A stretch of DNA of 64,000 nucleotides from Desmodesmus armatus (GCA_007449985.2 VIIQ02000094.1:1-64000), one strand, 5' to 3'; counted from the stretch's first letter, positions 34,380-44,522 are shown. The notes: a model not told the origin generated them from the sequence alone. Numbers and translations are program-made.

Positions 34380-36716
34380 TCATTTGTTGCAGCCACACAA
34401 AGGTGCGTACACAGGGACACCCTTGATCTTGCACACATACATGCCTGCAGGCAGCACACCGGCACCAAGCTCACCAGCCAGCACAGTCTGTCCAGCTGCC
34501 ATACACAAGCTGTTATATCCATGCAGACCACAGCAGCAACTCAGAAACAAGCCAGCCCCACCTTTCAGCTTGTCCTGCAGGTACTCCTGCTGCTGCTGAA
34601 CTCCCTTCAGCTGCCGCCACTGCCAACCAGGTATGGTTACAACCGTGTAGCCCCGAGCTGCCAGCGCCCTGTTCCTGTACTGAGTAGGACCGTCGACCCT
34701 GTTCCCAGGACTGAGAAAGTGGCTGTACCCATCAAGCTCGACAGCCACCCTGGCCCCTGCTGCTGTCACTGCTGTTATGTCGATGCTGAAGTTGCGGTCT
34801 TCTGTAATCACCTCCTGCTGGGGAGGGACCTGCCAGCCTGGCAGCTGCTGCAGGACAAACACCAGCTGCCGCATGGGGGAGGATGCTGCTGCAGCTTTCC
34901 GAGCGCCGGCTGCAACCTGATCCTGCCATGCCTTGCGGTACTCTTCCAGCTGCTGTTTGGACAGCACCTGCAGCAGCCCTGGACCCTTGGCACCATTGGC
35001 TGCTGGAAGGTTGGTGTCTAGCAGCCACAGGTGCACTTGGTACAGCTGCTGTAAGGCTTTGGGCACTACTGACGCCTGCAGACTGCTGCTTGCCTGTACC
35101 AGCTGCAGCACTGCAGGCACATGCTCGCGCAAGTCCAGCACGGCTACTGCCCAGCACAGGTTGGAAAGCTCCTGAGACAAGTGCCTGCTGCTGTCCTGCT
35201 GCAGCAGCAGCACCTTGGCTTGCTGCAGCAAACCCCCCACTAGGAGCGTGCTACTGCGCCCCAGGATCCCATACGCCCAGGCTGTGTTGGCCAACTCCTG
35301 AAGGTTTGCACCTGCCAGGAACTGCTGCATGTGCTGCTGCTTTTCTAAAGCTGTCAGCAGCTGGTCAGGGAAGTACCTGAACCGAGCACATGCCAACAGT
35401 GTGTTGGAGACTTCCTGTGACATAGCTCTGTGCAGCTGCTGTTCGAAAGCTGCCAGCAACTGCTCTAGCTGATCATTCGGCACTGCCTGCCCCATCTCAG
35501 ACACAGCCCAGAGGCTGTTTGATATTGCTTGTGGTTTAGCATTCTCCGCCTTTGCTGAAAGCTCAGCCAGCAGCAGATGCAGCTGAGCCTTCGGCAGCTG
35601 CTGGCCCATGTAGGCTATGCCTAACAGCAAGCTGGAAATGACCTGCGCGCTAGCCCTGCCCAGCATTCCTTCTGCAGTGAACGCTGCCAGCAGCACTCTC
35701 AGCTGCTGCTGCGGCAGCTGGTACCCCAGCTTGCCCAGGGCCCACACAGCGTTGCTGATTTCCTGCGGTACTGCAGGGCCTGCAGGACCTGCAAGACTGA
35801 GAAAAGCATCCACCAGCTGCTGCAGCTGCTGCAGTGGCACCTGCTGCTCAAGGGACGCCAGTGCCCACAGCACATTGGCTACCTCTTGGCTGTTCGCTGC
35901 TGAAAGAGTCCCAGGCTGCAAGAAGTCTGGTAGCAGCTGGACGACAGCGGCCGCATGCTGTGTGTAAGCACACGACCAGATGATGTTGGCCAGCGCTCGG
36001 GCGTTCAGCTGCTGCCGCACAGACAGCAGCAGCTGGTCCAGGTGCTGCAGCAGCTGTTGTGCTGCTGCTGTGCGCGCAAGTGCAGCTTCTGCCCGGCACA
36101 TCGCTCCCAGGCGGTGGTAGCATGCTGCTACATGGATTGCGTTCAGCATCCCGCCCTGCTGCTCAAGCTTGTGTTGCTGCAGCAGCTGCAGCAACTGCTG
36201 AGGTGTAGCTGAGTGCTTCAGCATGCTTGTCAGCTGCCTGGGGGACACTACTGCCCACCTGCCGGGTGGAGGGCAGCGGGTGCTGTGAACGTGCCGCACA
36301 TGCACTGCTTGCACAGGCCACGTACTGCTGACTGCTGAGACAGCAAGCAGCATTGTGGCCGGGCACTTGCTGCTGCTGATGAAGCTTGATGGCATCCAAG
36401 CGTTTGCTGCTCCGCCTAGTGGGCCTGCTGCTGCGGATGCTGCAGGGCTGGGGTTGGGTGCTGCGTCCCCCTGTGCTGGGGCATCGCTGCTACCACCTGC
36501 CAAGGTGCCTGCTGCACTTGCTGTGGAGCTGCAGCTGGCACCAAGGACCAAGCTGCTGCAGCGGTGAAGCAGCAGCAGTCCGGCATTGCTGCTGCTGCCT
36601 AGTGAGAGCTGCAGCAGGGAGGGGTGACGTGCAGGGAAGCCCAAGTGGGCAGACAGGTGGCCAAGCAGGCAGTGGCTGAACGACCGCAGCAACTGAATGC
36701 TACATTCGAGGCTCAT
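34380..36716 (-). CDS. OPR-type repeat protein with C-terminal RAP domain, paralogue A
   Basis: Single-exon gene of 778 residues. The N-terminus (MSLECSIQLLRSFSHCLLG, then Ser/Ala/Arg-rich) fits an organelle transit peptide. From about residue 235 to 560 lies a series of ~37-residue helical repeats of the octotricopeptide kind with a recurring core: EVANVLWALASLEQQVP, EISNAVWALGKLGYQLP, QAISNSLWAVSEMGQAVP, ELANTAWAYGILGRS, ELSNLCWAVAVLDLRE. The RAP domain follows (about 638-705): FSIDITAV, VAVELDGYSHF, PTQYRNRALAARGYTVV, IPGWQW. OPR/RAP proteins bind specific chloroplast or mitochondrial RNAs to control their stability, splicing or translation; the RAP fold is related to PD-(D/E)XK nucleases. 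RNA target unknown. It is nearly identical over most of its length to 44523-46919 but has a different C-terminal tail. Confidence 0.9.
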   Translation of the reverse strand: MSLECSIQLLRSFSHCLLGHLSAHLGFPARHPSLLQLSLGSSSNAGLLLLHRCSSLVLGASCSSTASAAGTLAGGSSDAPAQGDAAPNPSPAASAAAGPLGGAANAWMPSSFISSSKCPATMLLAVSAVSSTWPVQAVHVRHVHSTRCPPPGRWAVVSPRQLTSMLKHSATPQQLLQLLQQHKLEQQGGMLNAIHVAACYHRLGAMCRAEAALARTAAAQQLLQHLDQLLLSVRQQLNARALANIIWSCAYTQHAAAVVQLLPDFLQPGTLSAANSQEVANVLWALASLEQQVPLQQLQQLVDAFLSLAGPAGPAVPQEISNAVWALGKLGYQLPQQQLRVLLAAFTAEGMLGRASAQVISSLLLGIAYMGQQLPKAQLHLLLAELSAKAENAKPQAISNSLWAVSEMGQAVPNDQLEQLLAAFEQQLHRAMSQEVSNTLLACARFRYFPDQLLTALEKQQHMQQFLAGANLQELANTAWAYGILGRSSTLLVGGLLQQAKVLLLQQDSSRHLSQELSNLCWAVAVLDLREHVPAVLQLVQASSSLQASVVPKALQQLYQVHLWLLDTNLPAANGAKGPGLLQVLSKQQLEEYRKAWQDQVAAGARKAAAASSPMRQLVFVLQQLPGWQVPPQQEVITEDRNFSIDITAVTAAGARVAVELDGYSHFLSPGNRVDGPTQYRNRALAARGYTVVTIPGWQWRQLKGVQQQQEYLQDKLKGGAGLFLSCCCGLHGYNSLCMAAGQTVLAGELGAGVLPAGMYVCKIKGVPVYAPLCGCNK

Positions 36717-37563
36717 GTGGCAAGAAGCAACCGTGTTCGTGAGGAAGCAGAGATCTCTAACAACTGCAAAACAACGACGAAGCAGAGAAGAGAAGGGGTT
36801 GAGACAGCCTCACATTTTGGCTTACATATGGAATATTTAATGCTACGCCCGTATGGCTGGTCCACGACCTGACCTAGCCTGTTCATGTGCATGCGCATGG
36901 GGATCCATGGTTGAGTGGGCATGCTGCACACCCACAGTGATTCTTTGCAGACAGCTGCATCTACCAGCCGCAATTAAGGTTGTTGATCTGTACAAGACAA
37001 TGCACAAGACGGTGTGCTGGAACGCTGGTGTCACGGGGTGCTGCATTGAATACGAATCGAGAACAAGTGCAAATGACGGGGTGTTACTGCTGGATTTGCA
37101 TTCCACGCATTCATTTCACCAGGATACAGCTTCCAACACTCGTTCAAGCTCAGGCGGGTTCAGGTTCTACAAGCCTGCTACAGCCAGGCTGCAATGCCCC
37201 ACATAATGGTGCTCCTGCCGGATGACACCCATAAACTTTTCCGGACTATTTCAGGGACACTACCCCAATATACTCTACAAGCATTTTCCTCGGGGCCTGC
37301 CTGCATTGGACAGCAAGGACACGGACAGGAGGATAGAGAAGCAGGGCGGAGAGTGACAAGGTATGGTCACGGGTGTCTTTCGCAGTTTGGGCCCATTCCA
37401 AGCACAGCGCGCACGGCTTGCTCAGCCAGTGCTGCAATTCATCGCAGTTTCAGGTGGACGGAAGCTGCCTACCTGGGCACCTTGGCAGCCCTGAATAGTG
37501 CACAGAATAGTACAATGGATTCCTTACTGTCGTGTGCCACACATTCCAAGCCCTCTACCTACC

Positions 37564-38035
37564 ATGACGCGCCCTGTTCACTTTGTTGACATCTGCCCAC
37601 CCCCTGAAGCAGCAGCGGGTCCCTTCAGACTGGAGCATGCAGAGTATGCAGTGCAAGGTATGGTCGCACATGGCGCTACACGCACTTTTGTTTGACATCA
37701 ACTGCCGAAGGCCAGCTTGCTGAGCTGGCTCAGCAGCCTGTGTGTGTAGGAGCAGCAGCAGGGCAGTGGGGGTGCACCTCAACACACCGCATGCTATGTG
37801 GAGCGCCACCACACTGGGTTGCCCTGCAGCTGACAGTCCAAGGCTTGCATTCACATCCCTGATAGCTGATGGGTTTTGTACGAGGCCTGCACACACCTTG
37901 GTTGACTGGGTGTTTGGTGTCTGCACTGTTGACACCGTTGGATGTCACAGGTTTGGATCACGCCCAACACCCGCCCAGATGCTCAACATGAGGACTGACT
38001 CAACATCACCGGAAGCTCCTCCACACACAGTGAAG
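37564..38035 (+). CDS. Unknown gene start, two exons leading into the tandem array
   Basis: Not recognised. ATG at 37564 opens MTRPVHFVDICPPPEAAAG and continues to 37657. The exon 37830-38035 (ADSPRLAFTSLIADGFC, TLVDWVFGVC, RPTPAQMLNMRTDS) joins in phase 1 and ends at AAG|GTAGGG, exactly where the first unit of the tandem array begins. Each array unit holds a further exon-like segment (PTTAVTSATLVPEL), but its phase does not fit this donor, so the protein may simply stop eight codons into the first unit. Frames are open and splice sites good; there is no homology to support expression. Confidence 0.35.
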
Positions 38036-38036
38036 G

Positions 38037-39118
38037 TAGGGTCTGGCTGGCCCTAGCAGTACACCAAGCAGCAAACCCCAGCAGTCGACCATCTTTTTGG
38101 TCCCTCAGCCACCTTTTTGGCCCACAATCGACCACCTTTTTGGTCCCTCGGCCACCTTGCTGGCCAATCAGCTGGGTTGTTGCCACCACGTGCTTGCAAC
38201 GTGTGTACTGAGCAGTGTGCCGCACTGCCGCCACTGCTGCCGCAGGTGTGTTCAAGCCCACCACTGCAGTGACAAGTGCAACACTGGTGCCAGAGCTGTG
38301 TGACGCAAGGTAGGGTCTGGCCGACCCTTGCAGTACACAACAGCACACCCCAGTAGTCGACCACCTGTTTGGTCCCTCGGTCACCTTTCTGGCCCACAAT
38401 CGACCACCTTTTTGGTCCCTCGGCCACCTTTCTGGCCAATGAGCTGGGGTGTTGCCATCACGTGCTTGCAACGTGTGTACTGAGCAGTGTTCCCCACTGC
38501 CGCCACTGCTGCTGCAGGTGATCTCAAGCCCACCACCACAGTGACAAGTGCAAGACTGGTGCCGGAGCTGTGTGATAGACGCAAGGTAGGGTCTGGCCGG
38601 CCCTAGCAGTACACCAAGCAGCAAACCCCAGCAGTCGACCACCTTTTTGGTCCCTCGGTCACCTTTTTGGCCCACAATCGACCACATTTTTGGTCCCTCG
38701 GTCACCTTGCTGGCCAATCAGCTGGGTTGTTGCCACCACGTGCTTGCAACGCGTGTACTGAGCAGTGTGCCGCACTGCCGCCACTGCTGCCGCAGGTGTG
38801 TTCAAGCCCACCACTGCAGTGACAAGTGCAACACTGGTGCCAGAGCTGTGTGACGCAAGGTAGGGTCTGGCCGGCCCTTGCAGTACACAACAGCACACCC
38901 CAGTAGTCGACCACCTGTTTGGTCCCTCGGTCACCTTTTTGGCCCACAATCGACCACATTTTTGGTCCCTCGGCCACCTTTCTGGCCAATCAGCTGGGGT
39001 GTTGCCATCACGTGCTTGCAACGTGTGTACTGAGCAGTGTGCCGCACTGCCGCCACTGCTGCTGCAGGTGCGTCCGAGCCCACCACCACAATGACAAGTG
39101 CAAGACTGGTGCCGGAGC
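38037..39118 (+). repeat. Higher-order tandem array, A-B-A-B units of ~275 bp
   Basis: Four units start with GTAGGGTCTGGC at 38036/37 (A1), 38311 (B1), 38587 (A2) and 38861 (B2). A1 and A2 are nearly the same (GGCCCTAGCAGTACACC), as are B1 and B2 (CTTGCAGTACACAACAGC), while A and B differ, giving a ~550 bp higher-order period. Inside each unit a ~21 bp word (CGACCACCTTTTTGGTCCCT / GGCCACCTTTTTGGCC) repeats, followed by a CCAAT box (GGCCAATCAGCTGGG) and the exon-like segment. Confidence 0.9.
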
Positions 39119-39120
39119 TT

Positions 39121-39171
39121 GCCATCAGCAGCACAGAGCTTGGAGGACAGCCGTGGAGAACAGCAGTAGAC
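39121..39171 (+). repeat. Head module of composite repeat, cluster 1
   Basis: The sequence around AGCAGCACAGAGCTTGG with GGACAGCCGTGGAGAACAGC matches 57912-57960 (GCAGAGGTTGGAGAACAGGC, then GTGGAGGACAGCAG) and, inverted, about 48365-48405. Confidence 0.7.
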
Positions 39172-41340
39172 TTTCTTTCACCTGAGGCTCCTTGTCTGTT
39201 GATTGGCACCTCTTGTCATCTCCCTCCACACCAGGGACCAATGATTGCTGCAGGGTCTGTCGGCTACTGCAGTGATGACTGGTGTGTGAGGGAGGGAGGT
39301 GGGGTATGGAGTACAGTGTAGTCTTCAGCTTGCCATCAGGGGTCAGGTTTGGAAAGACTGACTCCCTGATAGCAAGTTTGGAGCAGTATTGTGTCTGGTC
39401 TCCTCTGGCATGCAAACGCTCTGCGGGCCTCTGCCAGCTGCCAACACAGTACTGATGCGCAAGACTTTATTGGTGCTCAACTGGACCCGGGGGGGGGGGG
39501 TGACGGGATGTGATTTCAAGCAGCGTCATGCAGCTGTCAGAGGGACGGGGTGCGAGGGCTCTGGTTGGCACAGTCAGCAGCAGTGTCAGGCTGGGTTGGC
39601 GCATGTGAGGGAGGGAGGTGGGGTATGGGGCAGTCTTCAGCTTGCCATTTGGGGTCAGGTTTGGAAAGACTGACTCCCTGATAGCATGTTTGGAGCGGTA
39701 CTGTGTCTGGTCCCTCTGGACATGCAAACGCTGTGCGGGCCTCTGCCAGCTGCCGACACAGTACTGATGCGCAATTTGACTGTGGGGGTGGATGGGCTGA
39801 CGGGATGGGATGGGATTCCAAGCAGTATCAAGCAGCCGTCAGCTGACAGAGGCAGGGGGCTCTGGTCGATGCGCAGTCCGGAGCAGCATCAGGCTGGGGT
39901 GGGTGTTGAACATATGAGTTGCAGCAAGTATGGCAGGGTAATCTCGCAAAGTGCGTACTGGCATGCACAAGTTGAAAAACGTTCACCTGAGTTCTTGTAT
40001 GTTGACTGGGCACCTCTTGTCATCTCCCTCCACACCAGGGACCAATAATGCTGCAGGGTCTGTCGGCTACTGCAGTATTGACTGGTGTGTGAGGGAGGGA
40101 GGTGGGGTATGGAGCAGTCTTCAGCTTGCCATCAGGGGTCAGGTTTGGAAAGACTGACTCCCTGATGGCAAGTTTGGAGCAGTACTGTGTCTGGTCTCCT
40201 CTGGCATGCAAACGCTCTGCGGGTCTCTGCCAGCTGCCGACACAGTCACTGGTACTGATGGGTTGGGCTCTGGGGGGTGGATGGGTTGACAGGACGGGGC
40301 GGGATGGGATTCCCAGCTGTATCAAGCAGCTGTCAGAGAGAAGGGGCTCTGCTTGTTGCACAGTCAGCAGCACTGATGATAGTTTCAGGCTGAGTTGGGT
40401 GTGTGGGAGGGAGGGAGGGTGGGGTATGGAGCAGTCTTCAGCTTGCCGGCAGGGGTCATGCATGGAAAGACTGACTCCTGGATGGCAGGTTGAAGCAGCA
40501 CTGTGTACGGTCCCTCTCTGGTATGCAGACGCGGTGCGGGCCCCTGCCAGCTGCCAACACAGTGCTGATGCAAAACTTGACCATGGGGGGTGGGTTGGGT
40601 GGGGTGATGGGATGGAATGAGGTCCCAAGCAGCATCATGCAGCCGTGAGAGGGAGGGGGCTCTGGTCGGTGCACAGTCCGCAGCAGTATTAGGCTGAGGT
40701 GGGTGTTGAGCACAGCTGGCCTTTCTTTCACCTGAGTTCTTGTCTGTTGACTGGGCACCTCTTGTCATCTCCCTCCACACCAGGGACCAATGATTGCTGC
40801 AGGGCCTGTCGGCTACTGCAGTAATGACTGGTGTGTGAGGAAGGGAGATGGGGTATGAGCAGTCTTCAGGCTTGCCATCAGGGGTCAGGTTTGGAAGGAC
40901 CGACTCCTGACAGCAAGTTTGGAGCAGTACTGTGTCTGGTCTCCTCTGGCATGCAAACGCTCTGCGGGCCTCTGCCAGCTGCCAACACAGTACTGATGCG
41001 CAATTTGACCGTGCGGGTGGATGGGTTGATGGTACAGGGCACGATGGGAATTTCAGTTGTATCAAGCAGCTGTCAGAGGGAGGGCTCTGCTTGCTGCACA
41101 GTCAGCAGCAGTTTCAGGCTGAGTTGGGTGTGTGGGAGGGAGGGTGGTGGGGAGTGGAGCAGTTTTCAGCTTGCCATCAGGGGTCAGGTATCAAAGAATG
41201 GAAACAAGTCTGGAGCAGTGCTGTGTCTGGTCTCTCTGGTTATGCAAACGCGGTGCGGGCCTCTGCCAGCTGCCGACACACTGCTGATGCGAACCCTTGA
41301 CCACGGGCGGTAGGGTGGAGCGGTGGAATGGGAAGCGATT
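39172..41340 (+). repeat. Second tandem array: three ~0.75 kb units, six core monomers (cluster 1)
   Basis: Each large unit starts with a spacer (CACCTCTTGTCATCTCCCTC, ACACCAGGGACCAATGATTG; at 39172, 39985 and 40722) and holds two core monomers. The monomer runs GTCTTCAGCTTGCCATCAGG, GGTCAGGTTTGGAAAGACTG, GGAGCAGTACTGTGTCTGGT, CATGCAAACGC, CTCTGCCAGCTGCC, GACACAGTACTGATGCG. Copies lie at about 39321-39461, 39630-39780, 40110-40270, 40420-40590, 40845-41015 and 41150-41310. No consistent reading frame runs through all copies. Confidence 0.9.
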
Positions 41341-41496
41341 CAATCAGTATCAGGGGGGGTGAGGTCTCAGGTGTGTGCACAGTCAGCATAGGCTGGGTCC
41401 AGACGGGGGCGAGATTATGCGGGCATATATGCGGGCATAAACGGTCTTGCATGCAGCATCAGCGGATGTCAGTGTCAGCAGTCAGCCTGGGGTCCC

Positions 41497-41582
41497 GGCG
41501 TGGTGGCTATGGTGTCTCGGTGACTGCTGGGTAAGCAGCCACTGGGCACCATGGCGGTGCAGGTTCGGTCCCTGCCCATCCC
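41497..41582 (+). other. tRNA-like element (SINE-type tail), cluster 1
   Basis: Eighty-six nt with a perfect T-arm (GCAGG, TTCGGTC, CCTGC; 41559-41575), giving a canonical B box GGTTCGGTCCC. Acceptor GGCGTGG pairs with CCATCCC except for one mismatch and one G-T pair. A variable-arm hairpin GCACC/GGTGC and a central CTGC/GCAG stem are present. The D-arm and anticodon loop (position 33 not T) do not fold as in a working tRNA, so no isotype is given. Confidence 0.6.
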
Positions 41583-42789
41583 TGTTCCGTGTTTACAAGG
41601 ACAAGTCTGCATTGGCCTTGTTTGTGGCAGCTATGTGTGTTCCTGGTCCTTCCCGTGACGGCTGGAGTCACAGTTACGGCCCCATGGTCAGTTGATGTGC
41701 TGCCGGCTACCTTGCAGCGGTGCTGCTTCATATAGAGCTAACAGGGACCCTTTGCACCAGCTTCCTGGGCTTTACGTCATTGTTTTGCGCAAAACAATGA
41801 CGTCAAAGTTGACAATATGTTGATGTCATCGATGTGCCATGCTGTGCCATGCTGAGCTCTGCAGTGTGCTGGGCAGGGACGGTGAGGGATCGCATGCTGG
41901 CACCCGGCACTCCCTCTCAGCTGTCATGTGAGTACTCACTACTAGTAGCCAGCTGTGCCTAGCTGAAATAGCAGCAGCATAACGATGGCCTTGCTGCACA
42001 CAAGGCCTCGCTGGCCTCAGGAGGCTCTGACAGGTTGCAACTGTATGCTGTGGACTGGGTTCAGGGCAGTGAGTGGGCTCTGCAGCAAGACACGACTGGT
42101 ACAGCTGACACAGCAAGCCCCCTGGAGGGCCGCGGGTGCTAAAACGCGTCGCTGGCTGACTAGCGCAGCCAAAGCAGCTGCCTTGCCAGCTGGAATTCGT
42201 ATCCTTGCTGCCCGCAACAGGGGATTCTTCTGGGTCTAAGGCAACTGCAGTATTTTCCCTTCAGGACATCAATGTTCAACCAACGTTCAGTGGCATGAAT
42301 CAAAGCAGTCTACTGTGTCATGACGCTTTGCCGCTCTTTGTGTGCCTGCAGGTGGTTCTGCCTCAGCCTGAGGTGACGCTCACTTTGCAATGGGGAGCAC
42401 CATCTGTTTGAGCTCATGCATGTGTGGCAGGCCTTTTGGTTCCACCCACTGTCAGGCTGCTGGTGTCAAGTTGACTGCTCGGTTACTGCCCAGTACCGGT
42501 GGGAACCCACACAGCCTGTGCGCCACGCCGTTTGCTTTTTCCATTTGCTTTGCCAGTGGTTGTTGGTGTTATTGAGCAAAGCTCAAGGCGCTCAAGCAGC
42601 AATTGCACTATTGCTCGACCCTTGTGTTGCTCATGCCAAAGCTGCCGCCCATAGAATACAGCGAAGCGCTGTGTCGTGCCAGATACATGGGACCAGCCCT
42701 ATTGCTACGCATGTGTGTGCATGTCTTTGGCAAGCCAGCTAGGTTGCCCACAACAGCTGGCCACTTTGTGCTGACTCAGCAAGCAGTGC
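41583..42789. repeat. Diverged duplicate of 59179-60240; no firm gene
   Basis: After the tRNA-like element, both loci continue with matching words in the same order: TGCATTGGCCTTGTTTGT, GCAGCTGCCTTGC, GCTGACACAGCA, CTGGGTCT, TTGTGTGCCTGCAGGTG, GGGAGCACCAT, TTGAGCTCATGCA, GGTGGGAAC. A 30 bp palindrome occurs only here. An open stretch at 41985-42239 ends AAALPAGIRILAARNRGFFW but is not supported by the other copy. Confidence 0.65.
41774..41803. repeat. Perfect 30 bp palindrome
   Basis: Arm ACGTCATTGTTTTGC is followed directly by its exact reverse complement with no spacer. Each end holds an ACGT-core, CRE-like half-site (TGACGTCA on the right flank). Confidence 0.95.
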
Positions 42790-42837
42790 ACTTGCTGATG
42801 CACCACTTGCTGTCCTGTCCCTGTGTACACTGTTGCA

Positions 42838-43119
42838 GTTGGCCGCTATTTCTGTGGATCCCACCAACCCAATCGCAGCTAGTGAGCCTGCCATGCCTAT
42901 GCAGTCTGGTCAGCCAGAAGGCGGCCGGGCGGCTGCGGTTACCTCCAAGGTGCTTGGCGGTGTGCTGAGATACCTTGGAGCTACCAAGACCTGCATTGAT
43001 TGCCAGCGCCAATGTGTGGCTCTGGTGGTGAGGCTAAGAATGTTGCGACGTGTGCCGTCCCTACACAGGCCATCCGCAACTGCGCCTGCCTTGTAGGGGC
43101 GCTTTTTGCATCTGGTTTA
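42838..43119 (+). pseudogene. Frameshifted copy of the secreted protein's last exon
   Basis: Starts at the same TTGCAG acceptor as 32372 and reads [20 protein letters not shown] and [13 protein letters not shown]. It then loses one base (GTGGCTCT-GGTGGTGAGG against GTGGCCCTTGGCGGCGAGG in copy A), which moves the remaining Cys-rich part ([18 protein letters not shown]) out of frame. The upstream exons are absent because the duplication starts in the intron, so this is a dead exon. Confidence 0.75.
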
Positions 43120-44522
43120 AGTGTGTTTGCTAAGTGGTGTTTGCAGCTTGCAGCTGCTGGGGTCCAGTGGCCGCTTGGGGTGTTGCCTGGGGTATCGTTA
43201 CAATGTTTTCAGGAACACCAGGGTATGCCTGCCTCATGCACCAGGTTTTACTTTGCTCAGTATTCACCATGGAAGTCACAGTCCTTGATGATGCTGGCCA
43301 TAACCAATCTTGATTCATGTACTAATGGTATGTGCAATAATGTTTTGGTAGTGATATGTACAGTCCATGTTTGAGCATGTTGCTGCTGCAGATGGCTTTG
43401 TGGCAGTGCTGCAACATGCACGCGTGTGGTGTGCTCATGCAATTGATATCTGGAAATATTGCCTGGGCAATCATTGTCATGACGACTACAAGTGCTACTT
43501 GTCAACTCCACATGTCGGCTCAGCCGCAGGCCTGTGTTGCAATGTCACCCTCCTGATGCACCCTCGACACTGCAAGACAAGCTACTAGCAGCGGCTGCAG
43601 ACAGAGTTGACAGCATTCCTGGACAGATAACATCTAACGACCACTCAAAACCTCCACAAACTACTTTAGTCATCCTTCACTCTGTTGTTCAGCACCTGCG
43701 CATCCGCAGTTGCCCTTCCAATCCAATCTGCTGCTGCCGGCAGTCCTGCCGCCCCTGCAGCCCCTGCAGCCCATGCGACTGCTGCGAATGACTGCACCAC
43801 AGCTGTAAGAGAAGCCTCCAGAAAAGGTGCTGCCGCTTGGGGTCACCATGGGCCATGTCTGCTGCGCTGCGAAGTTACGGTGCGCCGGCGCTTCTGCCTT
43901 TGTGATGCACCTGGGGGCAGGGAGACAACAGCAGCGCAGACACCAGGCTCAGGTCAGGAGGTGCTTATGGTGTGAATAGGCTAATATCAGACTCAGGGGC
44001 ACGTTGACCAAAACACAAAGAATGCATGCCGTGAAGCTGCGCATGCAAGACAAATGATGTGCTGGTACCACACACACGCACAACACTGCCACGCACAGAC
44101 TCCATAGCACCAGGCACATGCCAACTGTCACAATGTCTGAAAAGAGTGGGCGAGCACCTGCACCTGCGAAGCTGTGCAGTGCATGTACACACCTGACGCC
44201 AGGGCGTTTGTGCCGCACACAGCAGACCCCTGTCGCTGCCGCCCAGCGTTGCTCCAGCCAGCCGGTCTGGTACCCAGCACTGCCCCACTGTCAGCACAGG
44301 CTGCTAGCAGCATGCTGTCCTTCTGAAGGGCCCACACCCTCCCTGTGCGCTGCCTGTTGGTCCTGATCATGAGGTGGCACCGTGCGCCTGGTGGTGCTGA
44401 CAGTGGTGCTGGCAAGGGTGTTGCGAAGAGCTGTGGCCCTGCCAGGTGGTCAAGTTGAGGGGGGTGCGCCTGCATCTACAGCAGGCACCAACAGGCAGGG
44501 AAGGCGAGGGAGCAGCCAGAGG
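43120..44522. other. Gene-free part of duplication copy B
   Basis: Counterpart of 32654-34379. It has several deletions relative to copy A and no shared intact frame. Confidence 0.45.

Larger units (their letters stand above)
32323..36985 (+). repeat. Segmental duplication, copy A (~4.6 kb)
   Basis: Matches 42790-47215 in the same orientation, starting at CTTGCTGATGCACCACTTGC and ending near the CACACCCACAGT / TGCTGCATCT words. It contains the last exon of the secreted-protein gene, about 1.7 kb of non-coding DNA and the OPR/RAP gene. Similarity is strongest over the OPR/RAP frame and lower, with small indels, in the flanks. Confidence 0.9.

Noticed and set aside
34314..35380. Plus-strand frames (235 and 165 codons) over the OPR/RAP gene
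   Set aside because: Antisense of the clear OPR/RAP repeats and RAP domain; the same shadow frames recur over paralogue B.
38037..41340. CRISPR-like array
   Set aside because: Repeat units are 150-280 bp without short direct repeats and unique spacers, and the DNA is eukaryotic.
41497..41582. Functional tRNA-Leu or tRNA-Ser
   Set aside because: Acceptor mismatch, no proper D-stem and no T at position 33 of the loop, despite a perfect T-arm.
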